Positions 11,401-28,416 of a stretch of 64,000 nucleotides of DNA are shown here, piece after piece. The notes under the pieces were generated by a model that saw nothing but the letters and a program-made list of their open reading frames with translations, did no database searches and had not been told where the DNA came from. The translations under genes and the position numbers were made by a program. How positions within the stretch are numbered: position 1 is the first letter of the stretch; the number at the start of each line of letters is the position of its first letter. Source of the stretch: Umbelopsis ramanniana AG (Eukaryota; Mucoromycota; Umbelopsidomycetes; Umbelopsidales; Umbelopsidaceae); assembly GCF_025399195.1 (NCBI RefSeq), contig NW_026252092.1, positions 1 through 64,000 of the forward strand, in the 5' to 3' direction.

Positions 11401-12591
11401 GCTTCCACATATATGGGTCATAAGCCGAGGCTTCTATTAATCTGTTTAGTGGAATGAGTGGATCTAGAGTACGATGGAGTGGAAGCGTACCACGAAATTC
11501 ACACGACACAGCGATGAACGTCGGCTAATAAATTAGAATGAAAGGCATAGCCATCGTGGTTATGCACTCCAATGAGACATTTAGTGCCATTCTCGATTGT
11601 ATTACCAGGACATGGAACCAGAAAAAGCAATCAAAGTGATGCTAGCTTCCAGCTTTTCATGACCAAAGCGCCCGCAAACACAACGCCCAGAATGATATTA
11701 CTCATCTTATCTTGGACTTCATGGTAGGGTAGTACAGTATCGTATCGAACCGTCACACCGTTTCTAACGCACCAATTGGTACGAAATAAAGGGTGCTTGT
11801 CGTACATTTGCACACCTTGGGCTTTGTAATACATTGTGAAAAAAAAACAAGCGCGCACGCCACTAGGTAAAGCGATTAGGTCGACTTTCTTATGCAAAGC
11901 CAACGCGTATTTTTCATTTCACTGGTGCAAGACATTCCACAAGTTGGATTTAGCAAACGCGGAGTAGACGCTATACTACATGGGGTTTTGATTATTTTTA
12001 AATCTCACTTTGTTGACGGTGACATAGTGTTGATGCACTTTCTCGCAATGTGGCGGTCACTGTGGGAAGACGCCCATTACTATTTGGAAAGAGCCGTTAC
12101 GTGAGAGCATTTTTGTATGAAATTATAGATGAGCGTCTATTGATTGATCTCGAGCTTGCTAATGTTGACGGGAGATGGGGAAGAACACATTGGCGTACTA
12201 TGTCGCGCAGACAAGTGAAACAGACGATGGTATGTGCGTTTTGTAGAAAGAAACTGCTTGGTCATTTAGGCACCGCATTTCTAAGCACTCTGTGGGGGGG
12301 GGGCTAGAAGTACTGCAAATCTTCCGAGATGTGCAACGTTAGACAGATAGAGACAAAACACACAGGGTCCAGCCGAGCTAAGCCAGCAAGCTACGGATTA
12401 GCTCCTGCGAATTACACATCACTATTTCTGCGTGAGTTGAAAATTCAACTCCTACAACGGGTGTTTAAAATTCTCTCTGAAAGCATACAAAGTTTCTACC
12501 ATTTGTACTGGCTGTCAAAGTAGCTTTCATCACGAAGTTAAAGAAGGGTTCCTATTCTGTTTATAGTATATGGCTGAATTCTCGCAGGGAT

Positions 12592-12628
12592 GGTGATACC
12601 GCTTACAGGTAATTTCTCCTGTATCACC
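12592..12628. repeat. Short inverted repeat (hairpin-forming)
   Basis: GGTGATAC (12592-12599) and GTATCACC (12621-12628) are perfect reverse complements. A competing inner pair is ACAGG/CCTGT (12605-12609 and 12618-12622). It lies 430 bp upstream of the first hexosaminidase gene. Function unknown; it could be chance. Confidence 0.4.
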
Positions 12629-12971
12629 CAAGCGGCCTGAGGGAGTAAACTACCAGCTTCCACCTTTTCCATTTCGAGCGTGCTGTTGAGAAGTCAAAAC
12701 CATGTAATTTTAAGAATGTAGACATGGTTCGAAGTTGTAGAAACCAGCATGTGTTGATTAAGTGTTTATTTAGACCTCAGCTTCACATTAATACCCTTGC
12801 CTTGTGAAAAAAGAAGCACGCCACCTTCCATGAAGAATCTCAACAGACCCTGAACATTACCTGTTGTGTATGCCCGGGTTTGGATGTTGGGCTGAAATGT
12901 TTGGTTGTCCCAGGATTACACTTGCAATATCGTGATTAATGCATTTGCGCAGCAACTAGCTGCTGTTCAGG

Positions 12972-12980
12972 TATATAAAA
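12972..12980 (+). promoter_or_regulatory. TATA element of hexosaminidase gene 1
   Basis: TATATAAAA, 91 bp upstream of the ATG at 13063. The second copy of the gene has a TATA-like element at almost the same distance (16005). Confidence 0.7.
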
Positions 12981-13056
12981 GAGTTGTAGTTGGGAGACTG
13001 AAGGAAGCTTTGTCAACCTTCCATAACCCCTTCCATTCTCTCCGTCCCTCCTTTGA

Positions 13057-18071
<5,015 letters not shown>

Positions 18072-19012
18072 GCTAGTAATGGACTTGACGTCTTAATTCT
18101 ACTACAGAGATTGCAAAACAATTTAATTTACCTTAAGAAACTTCAGCAATAAAACGCTGAGAACCCAATAATCATTCAGTAACATACCAAGAAACTATCG
18201 TGGGCGTCTGTTGTTTCATCATGATGTTGTTTGGAGATTAGCATAATGATCTAGTGATGTGTACTTGCAAGCATGTTGAGTGTTGATAGACTCTAATAGG
18301 TGGCATGTCTTAGGGATAGAGCTATTGTTGTGTGATATAATGACAAAGGGAAATTTTACTTACCAACCGTTGAACCAAACACGGCAGATAGGTTGACGGC
18401 TAAGAACAAATAATGGAGAAGATAGTCAGCCTCAGTTATACAACGAAAGATAGTACGCGAGGTATGCTCAGAACTCCCTTGGTATGAACAACTTGGACCG
18501 ACAAATAGATACAAGTAGATTAGAATGTCAAACTACAGTGGGTTACCGAGAAAACCTGCCTCCTCTAAGCCAGTTCACTGAGGGTAAATAGGACTTTTCA
18601 GACTGAACCAAACATGGAAGCCTTCTCTGGTTTAGTACGCTGCATAAGAGGTCGACATTGTACAGGAGGTCGGCACGGTTGGGGTTGACTGTTTCTGAGT
18701 TGAACCTTTCTAAAGTATCATCGGAGTCACGAAAAAGTGTTTTGGTCAACCTTTGTCGTGCTGAAATATGCTGTGCTGTACTGTACAGTATCTATGTTAT
18801 TGATGCTATGGCTTTTTTGAGATGCATAAAGGTATATATGTATGCTCTTTTCATAATATACTTGGAGTATCCTGCAGGTGCTCAAAGGTTTTTTTAACTA
18901 TGGGATGAACTTGACTCTAGTCTCCACAGTCACAATGGGTCGCGTCAAGTCGCGTGCAAAAAAAGTTTAATGACTTCAAGCTCAAACTCCTTCACAACCA
19001 CTTTCAAAAGAC
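18072..19012. other. Intergenic region, no supported gene
   Basis: 940 bp between the second hexosaminidase and RNase H2A. Open frames at 18543-18897 show no family signal. Presumed promoter of the RNase H2A gene near the right end; no clear TATA. Confidence 0.5.
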
Positions 19013-20633
19013 ATGGTGGCAGTTTCTAGCAGTTCACAATCGCTTAACGCAGAAGTGGTGTCCTTGGAAATCGCTCAAACCCCGAGTAGCCAAAAAGTCA
19101 CTATTTCAAAAGTCACTTCCGGAACATCCGAGACGACGTACACAGATTCATCAGTCAGCGAAGGTAGTGAATTTACCACGGTAACGGCAATGTAGCAACC
19201 GGCTAGTAACTAAGCACGCATTGTGAAATTTCTTTAGCATCTCAAGTTAATGCTGTACCCAATTCTGCTGTCTCCTCAATGGAAAACTTTGAAATAACAC
19301 TGCACCAAGGTGTTAAACTGGTGAAGCCTATTTCGAAATCTGTGTCATGCAAGGACGTCGACATCATTGATGCTTTCATTTACTCTCCAAGTATTCCCGA
19401 CTCTATCAAGGACGACTTGACTCAACCCTGCGTACTTGGTGTTGATGAAGCTGGTCGTGGGCCTGTTTTGGGTAAAAAAATGTGCAGTGTCTCATCCGCA
19501 AATTTTTAGCTTTGTTCCTGACGTACTTTCAAGGCCCAATGGTTTATAGCGTTTGTTACTGTCCATTATCCAAATATGAAGATCTGAAGGCATTGGGATT
19601 CGCTGGTAATAGACTTATACTGCTAAGAGAACAAGTGATATTCGATTGTTATCTAAATCCTTTCATGGCAGATTCTAAAACGTTGAAGGAGGATGAACGA
19701 GATCGTCTTTTTGAAATCCTGGAGACAAATGCTGATATAGCACGGTCATCAATTCATGCACTGTCTCCGCAATCCATATCTGCTGGTATGCTTCGAGGGT
19801 AAGTACCGTTGATGCGAATCAACTCCATGGCCCAGAGAAAGTAAGACATCGTCCTAATCACTCCCCATAGGCAAAAGTACAACCTTAATGAAATGGCACA
19901 CGAATCGACCATTGGTCTAATTAGAGGGGTACTGGATCTAGGAATAAACATCACAGAGGTAAGTTCATTGGTGTGGTGTGGCATACATGATGTAATGAAT
20001 TCGCTCATATGAAACCCCTTCTAGATCTACGTCGATACAGTTGGCCCGCCTGCAAGTTATCAGGCGAAGCTTAGTCGAATGTTTCCGGGAATCGATATAA
20101 CTGTTGCAAAAAAAGCGGATAGCACCTATCCAATAGTTAGTGCTGCTTCGATTGTGGCCAAAGTAACGAGAGATGCCATATTGAAAAATTGGACCTTTGC
20201 CGAACCGAATTTGAGTGCGACCATTGGTCAAGCTTTCGGTTCAGGATACCCCTCTGGTAAAAAAATTTTATTGCCCTGAAACAAATTTCTTGGCTATGAT
20301 GCTGAAAATTTTTATCACCTTAGATCCGAATACTGTCCGGTGGCTGAAAGAGAACATTGACCCTGTCTTTGGATATCCCAGTATAATACGATTCAGTTGG
20401 TCAACCACAGCTACAATATTAGAAAAGAATGCAGCCTCTGTCGAATGGTAAGTGGCTGATACATTGGCTGTGCACCTACAACAAGTCATATTTACTTACA
20501 TCTGGCTATTCTTAGGCCTGACACCGAGGTCAAGGGGTCGCAGAAGACACTGACCAAATTCGTTAAGGAACCAGAGACAAATAGTAAATTGATGCAAAAA
20601 CTAGGCTTGAAAGCTGTAGCTGATTTTGTATAG
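19013..20633 (+). CDS. Ribonuclease H2 catalytic subunit A
   Basis: Seven exons: 19013-19163, 19238-19471, 19534-19798, 19871-19958, 20025-20256, 20324-20447, 20516-20633; 403 residues. The type 2 RNase H core starts near residue 120: [20 protein letters not shown] (first catalytic Asp and Glu), then [24 protein letters not shown] (third Asp), [20 protein letters not shown] (fourth Asp) and FGSGYPSDPNT. The C-terminal helices precede a short tail. The N-terminal ~110 residues are a Ser/Thr/Val-rich extension without known domain, making it longer than the roughly 300-residue animal proteins. With subunits B and C the enzyme removes ribonucleotides from DNA and RNA from RNA:DNA hybrids in the nucleus. 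The start in exon 1 is the first in-frame ATG; a shorter protein from the ATG at 19279 is possible. Confidence 0.93.
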
Positions 20634-20962
20634 GCGATGCTTATACACCTATACCCTTCGAAAACTCATGATGTTATTTGGTGCTGTGACATAGATAGAT
20701 ATCAGGACTTCAACTGAGCAATAGGGGTGTTGTATTTTTATTAAACGGTATAATACGAATAAACAAAGGACTCGCTGTTAGTTCTGTCTACCGCAAGATT
20801 ATAGAGCGAATGTGATTCTCAAGGTCTATTGACATGGGTTAAGTTCCAGGAATATAAAAATAGAGTAAAGATGTTCCAAATGGCAAGCAAAGGATCTACA
20901 GTGGATCCTCTGAGGTAATTATATCGATCGTACATCAAGTTACTCTGGCCAAACAGGCCACT

Positions 20963-21307
20963 TCAATTTATCCAATCAACGAAAAGTTTACCAAAGCGAA
21001 GGTATGGCCAAAATGCCTCAGGCCGGACTGGCTGCCAATCAATTTGAGCGGGCTTCTTTTGTCTTCTCTCTTCCACGGGCTGAAAACGGCAATTTTCCAC
21101 CATGTGATAAGTTGCGTAGATGTTAGCGTTTGACAGAAACTTCCCTTTGCAAGAATTGCAATGAGCTTTTTTGCCGGTAGCTAGATTTTCTCCATTGAAA
21201 AGAGCGCACCTGCTGCAACAAGTTCTCCGTTGGGGACTGTTTGATTTATTTTTCCAAAAGCAGCACTTTTTCTTTCGGGGATGAAATTGAAACAATCCAA
21301 CAGCCAA
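20963..21307 (-). CDS. Hypothetical small protein with a BED-like zinc-finger motif
   Basis: Uninterrupted 114-residue frame with a biased, cysteine- and lysine-rich composition. The stretch CNSCKGKFLSNANIYATYHM followed by VENC has the Cx2C..Hx4C spacing of BED zinc fingers, which are common in transposase-derived proteins and chromatin factors. Another CxxC (CCSRC) lies upstream. No catalytic domain accompanies it. It could be a decayed transposase end, a small DNA-binding protein or a chance frame. It sits head-to-head with the P-type ATPase gene and would share its 170-bp promoter region. Confidence 0.3.
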   Translation of the reverse strand: MAVGLFQFHPRKKKCCFWKNKSNSPQRRTCCSRCALFNGENLATGKKAHCNSCKGKFLSNANIYATYHMVENCRFQPVEERRQKKPAQIDWQPVRPEAFWPYLRFGKLFVDWIN

Positions 21308-21407
21308 AATGGCTCAGACGTAAGATTTTGACAAATGGGAAGATTTGATATATTTCAAGCACAGTCCAATCAATCAATCCGTGGCCAGGCCGCTTCACCC
21401 GACTTCA

Positions 21408-21415
21408 TATAAATA
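21408..21415 (+). promoter_or_regulatory. TATA box of the P-type ATPase gene
   Basis: TATAAATA, 69 bp upstream of the ATG at 21477, with CCAAT-like elements about 40 bp further upstream. Confidence 0.7.
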
Positions 21416-21476
21416 GCCAGTCATGCAGTTACTGAAATATTTTTTGTTCCGTGTTGTGTAAGCATATCTGTTCACT

Positions 21477-24400
21477 ATGGTTGATGAAAAAGTCCTAGAT
21501 TCTGCCAGTGTCCAACCGGTGCCCAGGTCTCAAACCATTACTTTTGCTGGCCCCGTTACAAAGCCAAGCATCGGAAGTACATCGGCGGCTGCAAATCCAC
21601 AGTCTATCATTCTGTACAGGACCCTCTCCATTAAAATTGAAGAGACCCAACGGTCAGACTTTAAGCGACTAGCACCTTCCATTAAGGAATCCTTCTGGAA
21701 CTTTTTCTCTAGAAGAAAGCAGACAGCTGGCCCTACTGCTGATGAGGAATTGGCTGGTCTTGATTTTCACAAAGTAGAAACGAATGAGCTATTTCAACGA
21801 TTTAACACGGCTGAAAAAGTTGGACTCGACTCAGAAGCTGCCAAGTCTCGCCTCGACCGCAATGGAAAGAACGTTATGTCCCGACCCCCTTCCAACCTTC
21901 CAAAAAAGATTTTCAACTACATGTTTGGAGGTTTTGCTGGTATTCTTTGGTTGGCTGGTATTCTCGCCATCTTGTCCTGGAAGCCTATCGGTGAGCCTGA
22001 CCCTCAAGCTATTAACTTGTACATTGGCTGCGTCATTTTCTTGGTCATTATCATCCAAATCGCTTTCACTGTCTGGCAAGATTATACAACGTAAGTTGAA
22101 TGTAACTTCCGTGAGTTGTGTCTGCTGAACATCACCGTTGACTTTTCACATTTCCAGCTCGCAAGTCATGAAATCCATCCACAGCATGCTTCCTGCAAAC
22201 TGTATCGTATTGAGAGACGGAGAAAAGAAGCAGATTGCTTCATCTGACTTGGTGATTGGTGATGTGGTCGTCCTCAGCTTGGGTATCAAAGTACCGGCTG
22301 ATTTGCGTCTGGTTGAAGTATCAAGCGATCTCAAGTTCGACCGTTCTATTTTGACTGGAGAGTCCGACGCTATTCCTGGAACTGTAGCAATGACCGATAA
22401 TAACTACTTGGAAACCAAGAACATTGCTTTCATGTCCACTCACTGCACTCAAGGTTCTGGCCTTGGTATTGTCGTCTCTACTGGCGATAAGACCGTTCTA
22501 GGCAGAATTTCCAAGTTGACCTCTGCAAAGGAAGAAGAAACAACCCTCTTGCAACAAGAAATTAACAGCTTTATCATCAAGGTTGCCAGCTTCTCAATCG
22601 TTCTAGGTGTTATCTTGATTGCTGTGTGGGCTGCTTGGCTCCAAAAATATGTAAGTTTTCAGATCTTTTAAAAGAAACTTTTATTGTTAGTGTTGCATTC
22701 ATGGAGCTGATTGAATTGTTTATTCTTCTCAGCATTATGGTTTTATGGATGCTTCTGGTATCATTATTGTTGTATTGGCTTTGATTGTAGCTTTCGTTCC
22801 CGAAGGTCTACCAGTCGCTGTAGCAATTACTTTGAACATCATTGCTCGTCGTATGCAAAGATCCAACGTTCTCTGCAAAGTCCTTACTACTGTAGAGACA
22901 CTAGGTAGTGTATCAGTTATTTGCTCGGACAAGACTGGTACCTTGACCGAAAACCGTATGACTGTGCAAACCATTGCTTTCGCTGCCCACCAAGTTGAAA
23001 TTGCTAGCTACGACGAACTTAAGTCAGAGGCTCAGGATACTTCAAGTGCTGTCCGAAAATTGCAACTTGCCGCTGCTCTGAACTGTGCGGCAGGATTTGC
23101 TGCTGATCAAGAGGATAAGCCAGTGAACACTCGTGAAACCGTTGGAGATGCTACCGATTCCGCCATTTTGAAATTTGCTGAGAACCTCGGATCTGTTCAA
23201 AAGGAACAAGAATCTTTCGAGGAAGTTTTCAAGATTCCATTCAACTCTAAGAATAAGGTATGTTCAACGTGCAAATCGCAACCGCTGTCCATTTACGATC
23301 TAACCTCCTTCTTTATTCTATTAGTGGATGCTTACGCTTCGAAAGCCTACTTCTGAATCCGCTCTTAAGGAGATTGGCGCCGAAACCCTTGTTCTATATG
23401 TCAAAGGTGCTCCAGATATTTTGTTCCCCCGATGCACCTCATACATGGACAAGAATGGCGATTTGCAGCGCTTGACTCCAGAGGCTCAAGCTGCCATCAA
23501 TTTGTCTCAAGAACAATTGTCTGGAAAAGGACAACGTGTTCTCGCTCTTTGCTCTCGTACTATTGTCCTTCCATCCAAGATCATATCTTTGGATCAAACT
23601 GCTGAAGATTTTGCCGCCAGCGTTGAAAGCGCCAATGCCGAACTTACTATCGTTGGATTGGTAATTACTACTCTTGTTACATGACCAGTGAAGATGGCAG
23701 ATAATAATTTTTTTATGCTTCAGGTCGGTATTGTTGATCCTCCACGCAAAGAGATTCCAGGTGTCGTTTCTACCGTCCGTCGTGCTGGATGCCGTGTTGT
23801 AATGGTCACTGGTGACTTTTCAATCACTGCTACTGCCATCGCCAAACAATGTGGTATCATTACCGTCAACAAGGTCGACAACGCAGCGGTGGTCCGTGAT
23901 CCTTCCACTGTTCCCACAATTCGCGATGAAGATGACGAAGAAACCTATCACAACAACAATGTTACGGCCTTGGTTATCAGTGGAAGCGATTTGATGGAAG
24001 GCTTTGTCGATCGTGAATGGGATATCATTTGCAGCTACTCGGAAATTGTATTTGCCCGAACCACTCCTGAACAAAAGCTTCGTATTGTCAATGGTAAGTT
24101 GTCTAGCCCCATCTGAATGGCATTTGTCCGCTTTGGTACCTAACTTCACCTCTCAATTCCAGAAATGCGTGCTCGTGGTGCTATCGTTGGTGTCACTGGT
24201 GATGGTGTTAATGACGCTCCTGCTCTCAAGGCTGCTCATATTGGTATTGCTATGGGTGCTGGTAGCGATGTTGCAATTGCTGCTGCAGACATGGTCTTGT
24301 TGGACAACAACTTTTCTTCTATCTTGGTTGCGATGGAAAATGGTCGCCTTGTATTTGATAACTTGCGGAAGGTCATCATTTACTTACTTCCCGCCGGTTC

Positions 24401-25329
24401 CTGGTCAGAGCTTTGGCCAGTGCTGTGGAACATTTTCCTTGGTATTCCAGCCCCATTGTCTTCCTTCCTCAGTAAGTGTCATCACAGCAGGTCATTTCAT
24501 TTTTTCTCAAATCCTTACTTACTCTTTCCCCTCCAGTGATTATTATCTGTATCTTCACCGATCTCGCTCCTTCTTGCTTGGGTATGGTTTTCGAAGGCCC
24601 TGAGTCTGACTTGATGCTTAGAAGACCACGTAATCCTAAGAAAGACAAGCTGGTCAGTTGGGATCTTCTCGGTCAAGCCTATTTCTTCATGGGAATGATG
24701 GAAATGATTTGTGCCCATTCCATGTTCTTCTTCTACATGTACAAGTACGCAAACATCCCCTTGTATCGCCTTGCTTACTGCTATGAAGTAAGTATCTTAA
24801 ATTTTGATTTGACTGCTATTGATTGTAGAGTTGTTTTCCTAATATTCCTCTTCTTTTTCAGAACTGGGCAGACGGATTTATGGGACATTCTATCGATGAA
24901 TTGAACCATTTCGTCAGCGTAGGACAATGCGTTTACTTTGTCACTCTCGTCATTATGCAATTGTTCGGAAACCTCTTTGCCTCAAGAACAAGAAGACTAT
25001 CTGTTCTCCAAAAAAATCCATTCTGGGGTCCAAGCAGAAACTTGCGAATTCCTATCGCTATGTGTATCAGCATTGCCATTGTCATCATCGTAAGTGCTCT
25101 CCCTCAATCTCTGCGTGTATGTCAAAAACAGTGTATTCATTGTATGCTTTCTATCTATCAGATCCTTTATGTACCATTCTTCAACAACGTTTTCCAAACT
25201 GCGCCAATTCCTCTTGAGTTCTGGTTTATCCCAATCCCACTTGCAATTGGTATGCTTCTCATGGATGAAACTCGCAAGCTTTTAGTACGATCCTACCCTA
25301 AGAGCTTCATTGCCAAGATTGCTTGGTAA
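21477..25329 (+). CDS. P-type ATPase of the Na,K/H,K (IIC) group
   Basis: Nine exons: 21477-22090, 22158-22650, 22733-23257, 23325-23660, 23724-24093, 24163-24471, 24537-24787, 24862-25089, 25162-25329; 1,097 residues. Landmarks in order: N-terminal cytoplasmic part, M1-M2 ([20 protein letters not shown]), actuator TGES in [15 protein letters not shown]4 [14 protein letters not shown], phosphorylation Asp in [15 protein letters not shown] (about D435), [36 protein letters not shown], then M5-M10. The late segments ([31 protein letters not shown]) match animal Na,K-ATPase alpha rather than fungal ENA or Pma1 pumps. In M6 the sequence is CIFTDLAPS: the aspartate of the TD pair is kept, but the carboxylate four residues earlier is not, so ion selectivity may differ. 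Plasma membrane K+/Na+ or proton exchange is inferred. Confidence 0.92.
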
Positions 25330-26373
25330 TTTTTTGACCTTCTTTCGGTCCCATTTCACTCTGCATATACCTTTCACCACATACAATGTACAGTCCTTTA
25401 GAAATATTTTGTGGCTATATCATAGACATTTAAGCTCTCGTATTATATGTTTAGACTCTGCCAAAATGAAGTAAAACAGGTTTTTAGCTTCCAATATACG
25501 GCCGTTTTCTTTCGAATATGCTATTCTGCCTGACTGCTTGTTAGTCAATGATAATTTCATAAACTCAATGAGATAGTTTGATTCGGCTAACTCAGTGGTC
25601 TTTCCCGCTGATTTTGTGATAATATATCATCCTTTCCCTTTGTTCATCAATGTTAATCTCTACACCATTTGATTAACTTTTATATTCCGAATCTCCAATA
25701 GACCATCACTATGTTTTACATTCTATCATTCCAAGTACAATCATTGGTGACAATGGCATGAATAGAGAAAGAACAATGATTGTGAAAACAAATAAAGCTC
25801 TCTGCTCTAATATCGGGATCCTAACTTTAGAAAACTTCCCATTAAACGTATGCTGATAGTAAATCATAGGAGCATTTGACGCATGAAAATAATTCTAATC
25901 AATGTGATGCGAGTCGTGGTACCTAGATAGTCCACACCCACTATGCTGAGCGAGACAATGGAAAAATTCATTGTTTGAAGATGACTGTGTCATAGAAAGG
26001 CACATTATCATTGCTAGTGACTTTGACGATGTTATTGGTCAACAACCATACATATTTGAGGAAGACCTTCGGGAAGATTGACGCAATAATTAGCAACGAA
26101 CGTTATTGATGATCGTAGCTCTCTCATATTCTCAGATTTCGTTCTTTCTGGATTAACTCTGCGATTAAAATGGAATGAAATTTCTTCTTTATCTAGATTT
26201 CTTCTTCATTAACGCTTCATTTTAAATGAAGACGTGTCTTTTATTTCGTCTGTCTACGTGGATTTGATCTTGGTCGGTAATATGAAAAACTATGTCAGAA
26301 CTGATAGTGAATACGTTTTATATAAACGGCGATATGTACAAAAATACAGAGGGAGAGATAATGCCTATATATT
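25330..26373. other. Convergent 3' spacer
   Basis: About 1 kb of AT-rich sequence between the convergent P-type ATPase gene and the first Zn2Cys6 gene. No gene or repeat recognised. Confidence 0.55.
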
Positions 26374-28416
26374 CTAAAATTCAATGCCATAGGAAGAAAA
26401 GAGATTGGATATCCTTTCAACTAATCTTTCGCCTATAGCAATGTGATCTCCGTCCATTGGCAAATTGTACAAAACAGGAGAGAACAAGTTATTCTTGAGT
26501 AAAGTTTTGAGGATAATAAGCGTTTTCTGTAGCGCTTGCCTTGCTTCGTTGGCAAAGTATGCATCCGTTGACTTGGCTAGGTGCAATAAAGGTTCGCTAG
26601 CGAATAGCAGCCAGTAAAATTCAATTTTGCATATTTCCACTCGACTCAAAAACTCGTTAATCTTGACGACGGCCATTGCTGCAAGGAACGTAATATGAGT
26701 CGACTCCACAGAAGTTGCTTCATCCATCGATATGTCAGAGTTCATCTCAGGATTAAGGGTGTTTCCGTAGACCGAGATCCATTCACTGTAATATATCATT
26801 AGCAAAGGCGCAATGCTTGGATCCATGTCTTCAGGAATGTCCATTTTGACAATGTCAAATGGATTATCTCCTATCTTGAGCTCTGGCGGTAGTTCAGTGT
26901 ACCAGGCCGTAAAATCACTATTTATCTGCCGGAGGGTGGACCAGCTGAGTGTTCGAATAGAGTTTGTAAGTTGTATGCTGGAAGCAATCCTGGAATTACA
27001 GCGACGTCTAATGATTTCGAACAAAAACGCTTGCTTCAGTATTGTATGCTGCAATGTATTTTCGCCTAAGACAGGTTTGGGCATCAAAAGCATATCATCC
27101 ATATTAACGATTTTTTGCGCTGGACGGTTTTCTACGATATAACTTATGTTTTGATCTAACTTTTCGCATAAATGAAGTGCAAGCTTGTAGGTCTCTAGTT
27201 CCGGATTACTAGGACCGTCTTTATCCATTAAGGCGTCCATGAAGTCATTCATATGCTGTTGCAAGTACGCTCTTGCGGTGGCTATGAGCAACCAACTCCT
27301 CCTAGCATTTTGAAACATCATGTACGTCGATGACAATGTCAATAACAATAGCGGCAAGGTTAAGGGTGGGTGATCTAACAGCATCAACTCTTCCACAAGG
27401 TCATTGCAGCGATCTATGTAATACGATGCTTGACTCGCTTGCAGATTTCGAGGTAGGTAGAAGAATGGATATTTGATACAATATCGAAGAGACATTGAGC
27501 ACCCTATCATGAGTCTTAGATGATGCCCTATAGAGTTATGTTGATTTTGGTTGTAGTATTCTGGATGAAGTAATGGAGTCTTGGTATGTCTGCAGTTGAA
27601 ATAGGATTGAACCAATGACGGAGTGATTTGCTGATGAAAAGAAGTGATAGAGGACATTCGCAACTCGGCATCAACCATTCTGCGCAATGTTTTGCGATCT
27701 GAGTATTCTCTTACATATTGTACTAACAAATTTGGAAAACGCCGATGCCGGAAAGGTATGTACAATGACTCTTCTTGCTGAGGATGTAAGAAATGTCTTG
27801 GGACGTTCGTGGAAAATTCCAAGTGCAATCTGTTCAATAATTGTATGATATCTAGAAGGATAGCAGTTAGTTAGAATTTCCCACCTAATAAACATTTGTA
27901 CGAAACGAACGGGCTATTTCTTACCTGCAGTTCGCTCTATGTTAATATTGAGAGTCAGCTTTTGCGAATTGGATGAATGAATAGTGAGCTCCCAATTTGG
28001 ATTCGCCGTAGTGTCCGTGTCGTTGAATACGGAAGACGAAGGCTGCTGCTCTAGTAAGTTTTGTGGCTGTCTCTGCTGTAACTGACTTTCTACACTGGAG
28101 ATCTCTTCTTCAAGCGATTCAATTGACTTGAGAATATTCAAGAAAGTTTTTACACTTTCTTCATTTTCTACAGTGTATCGATCTTCAACTTTACTCTGGA
28201 CATGCTGAAGTGAACAAGGTGTTCCGCGCATAGTGCATCGGCCACAGTTGTTTTCGTCTCGAGATTTGATGCAGCGTTTTCGATGTTCTCGACATTGTTG
28301 ACCTATAAAGGGAGAGACTGTTAAGTGAAGCCATACTGGCACAAACAGGTATTGAATTACTAACATGGAATTATTCGAGGCACTGGAAATGTTACAGCAG
28401 AAGGATCGCTTGGCAT
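26374..28416 (-). CDS. Zn2Cys6 transcription factor, tandem copy 1
   Basis: Three exons, 28416-28365, 28302-27925, 27851-26374; 635 residues. Exon 1 encodes MPSDPSAVTFPVPRIIP plus the first base (T) of a codon that intron 1 splits. Joined to exon 2 (GT CAA CAA TGT) it gives a perfect zinc cluster: C18-QQ-C21-REHRKR-C28, then C37-GR-C40-TMRGTP-C47, which binds two zinc ions and CGG-type half sites. A coiled coil (IESLEEEISSVESQLQQR) follows for dimerisation. The long last exon is a helical regulatory region like fungal middle-homology regions, shared along its length with the next two genes. The donor is GTTAGT. The long unspliced frame reaching upstream lacks the first cysteine and is not the protein. 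The pathway controlled is unknown. Confidence 0.88.

Larger units (their letters stand above)
20634..21476. other. Intergenic region with P-type ATPase promoter
   Basis: Contains a possible small minus-strand gene (separate entry). Close to the ATPase gene it has two CCAAT/ATCAATC-type boxes near 21365-21380 and a TATA box. Otherwise no feature. Confidence 0.5.
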
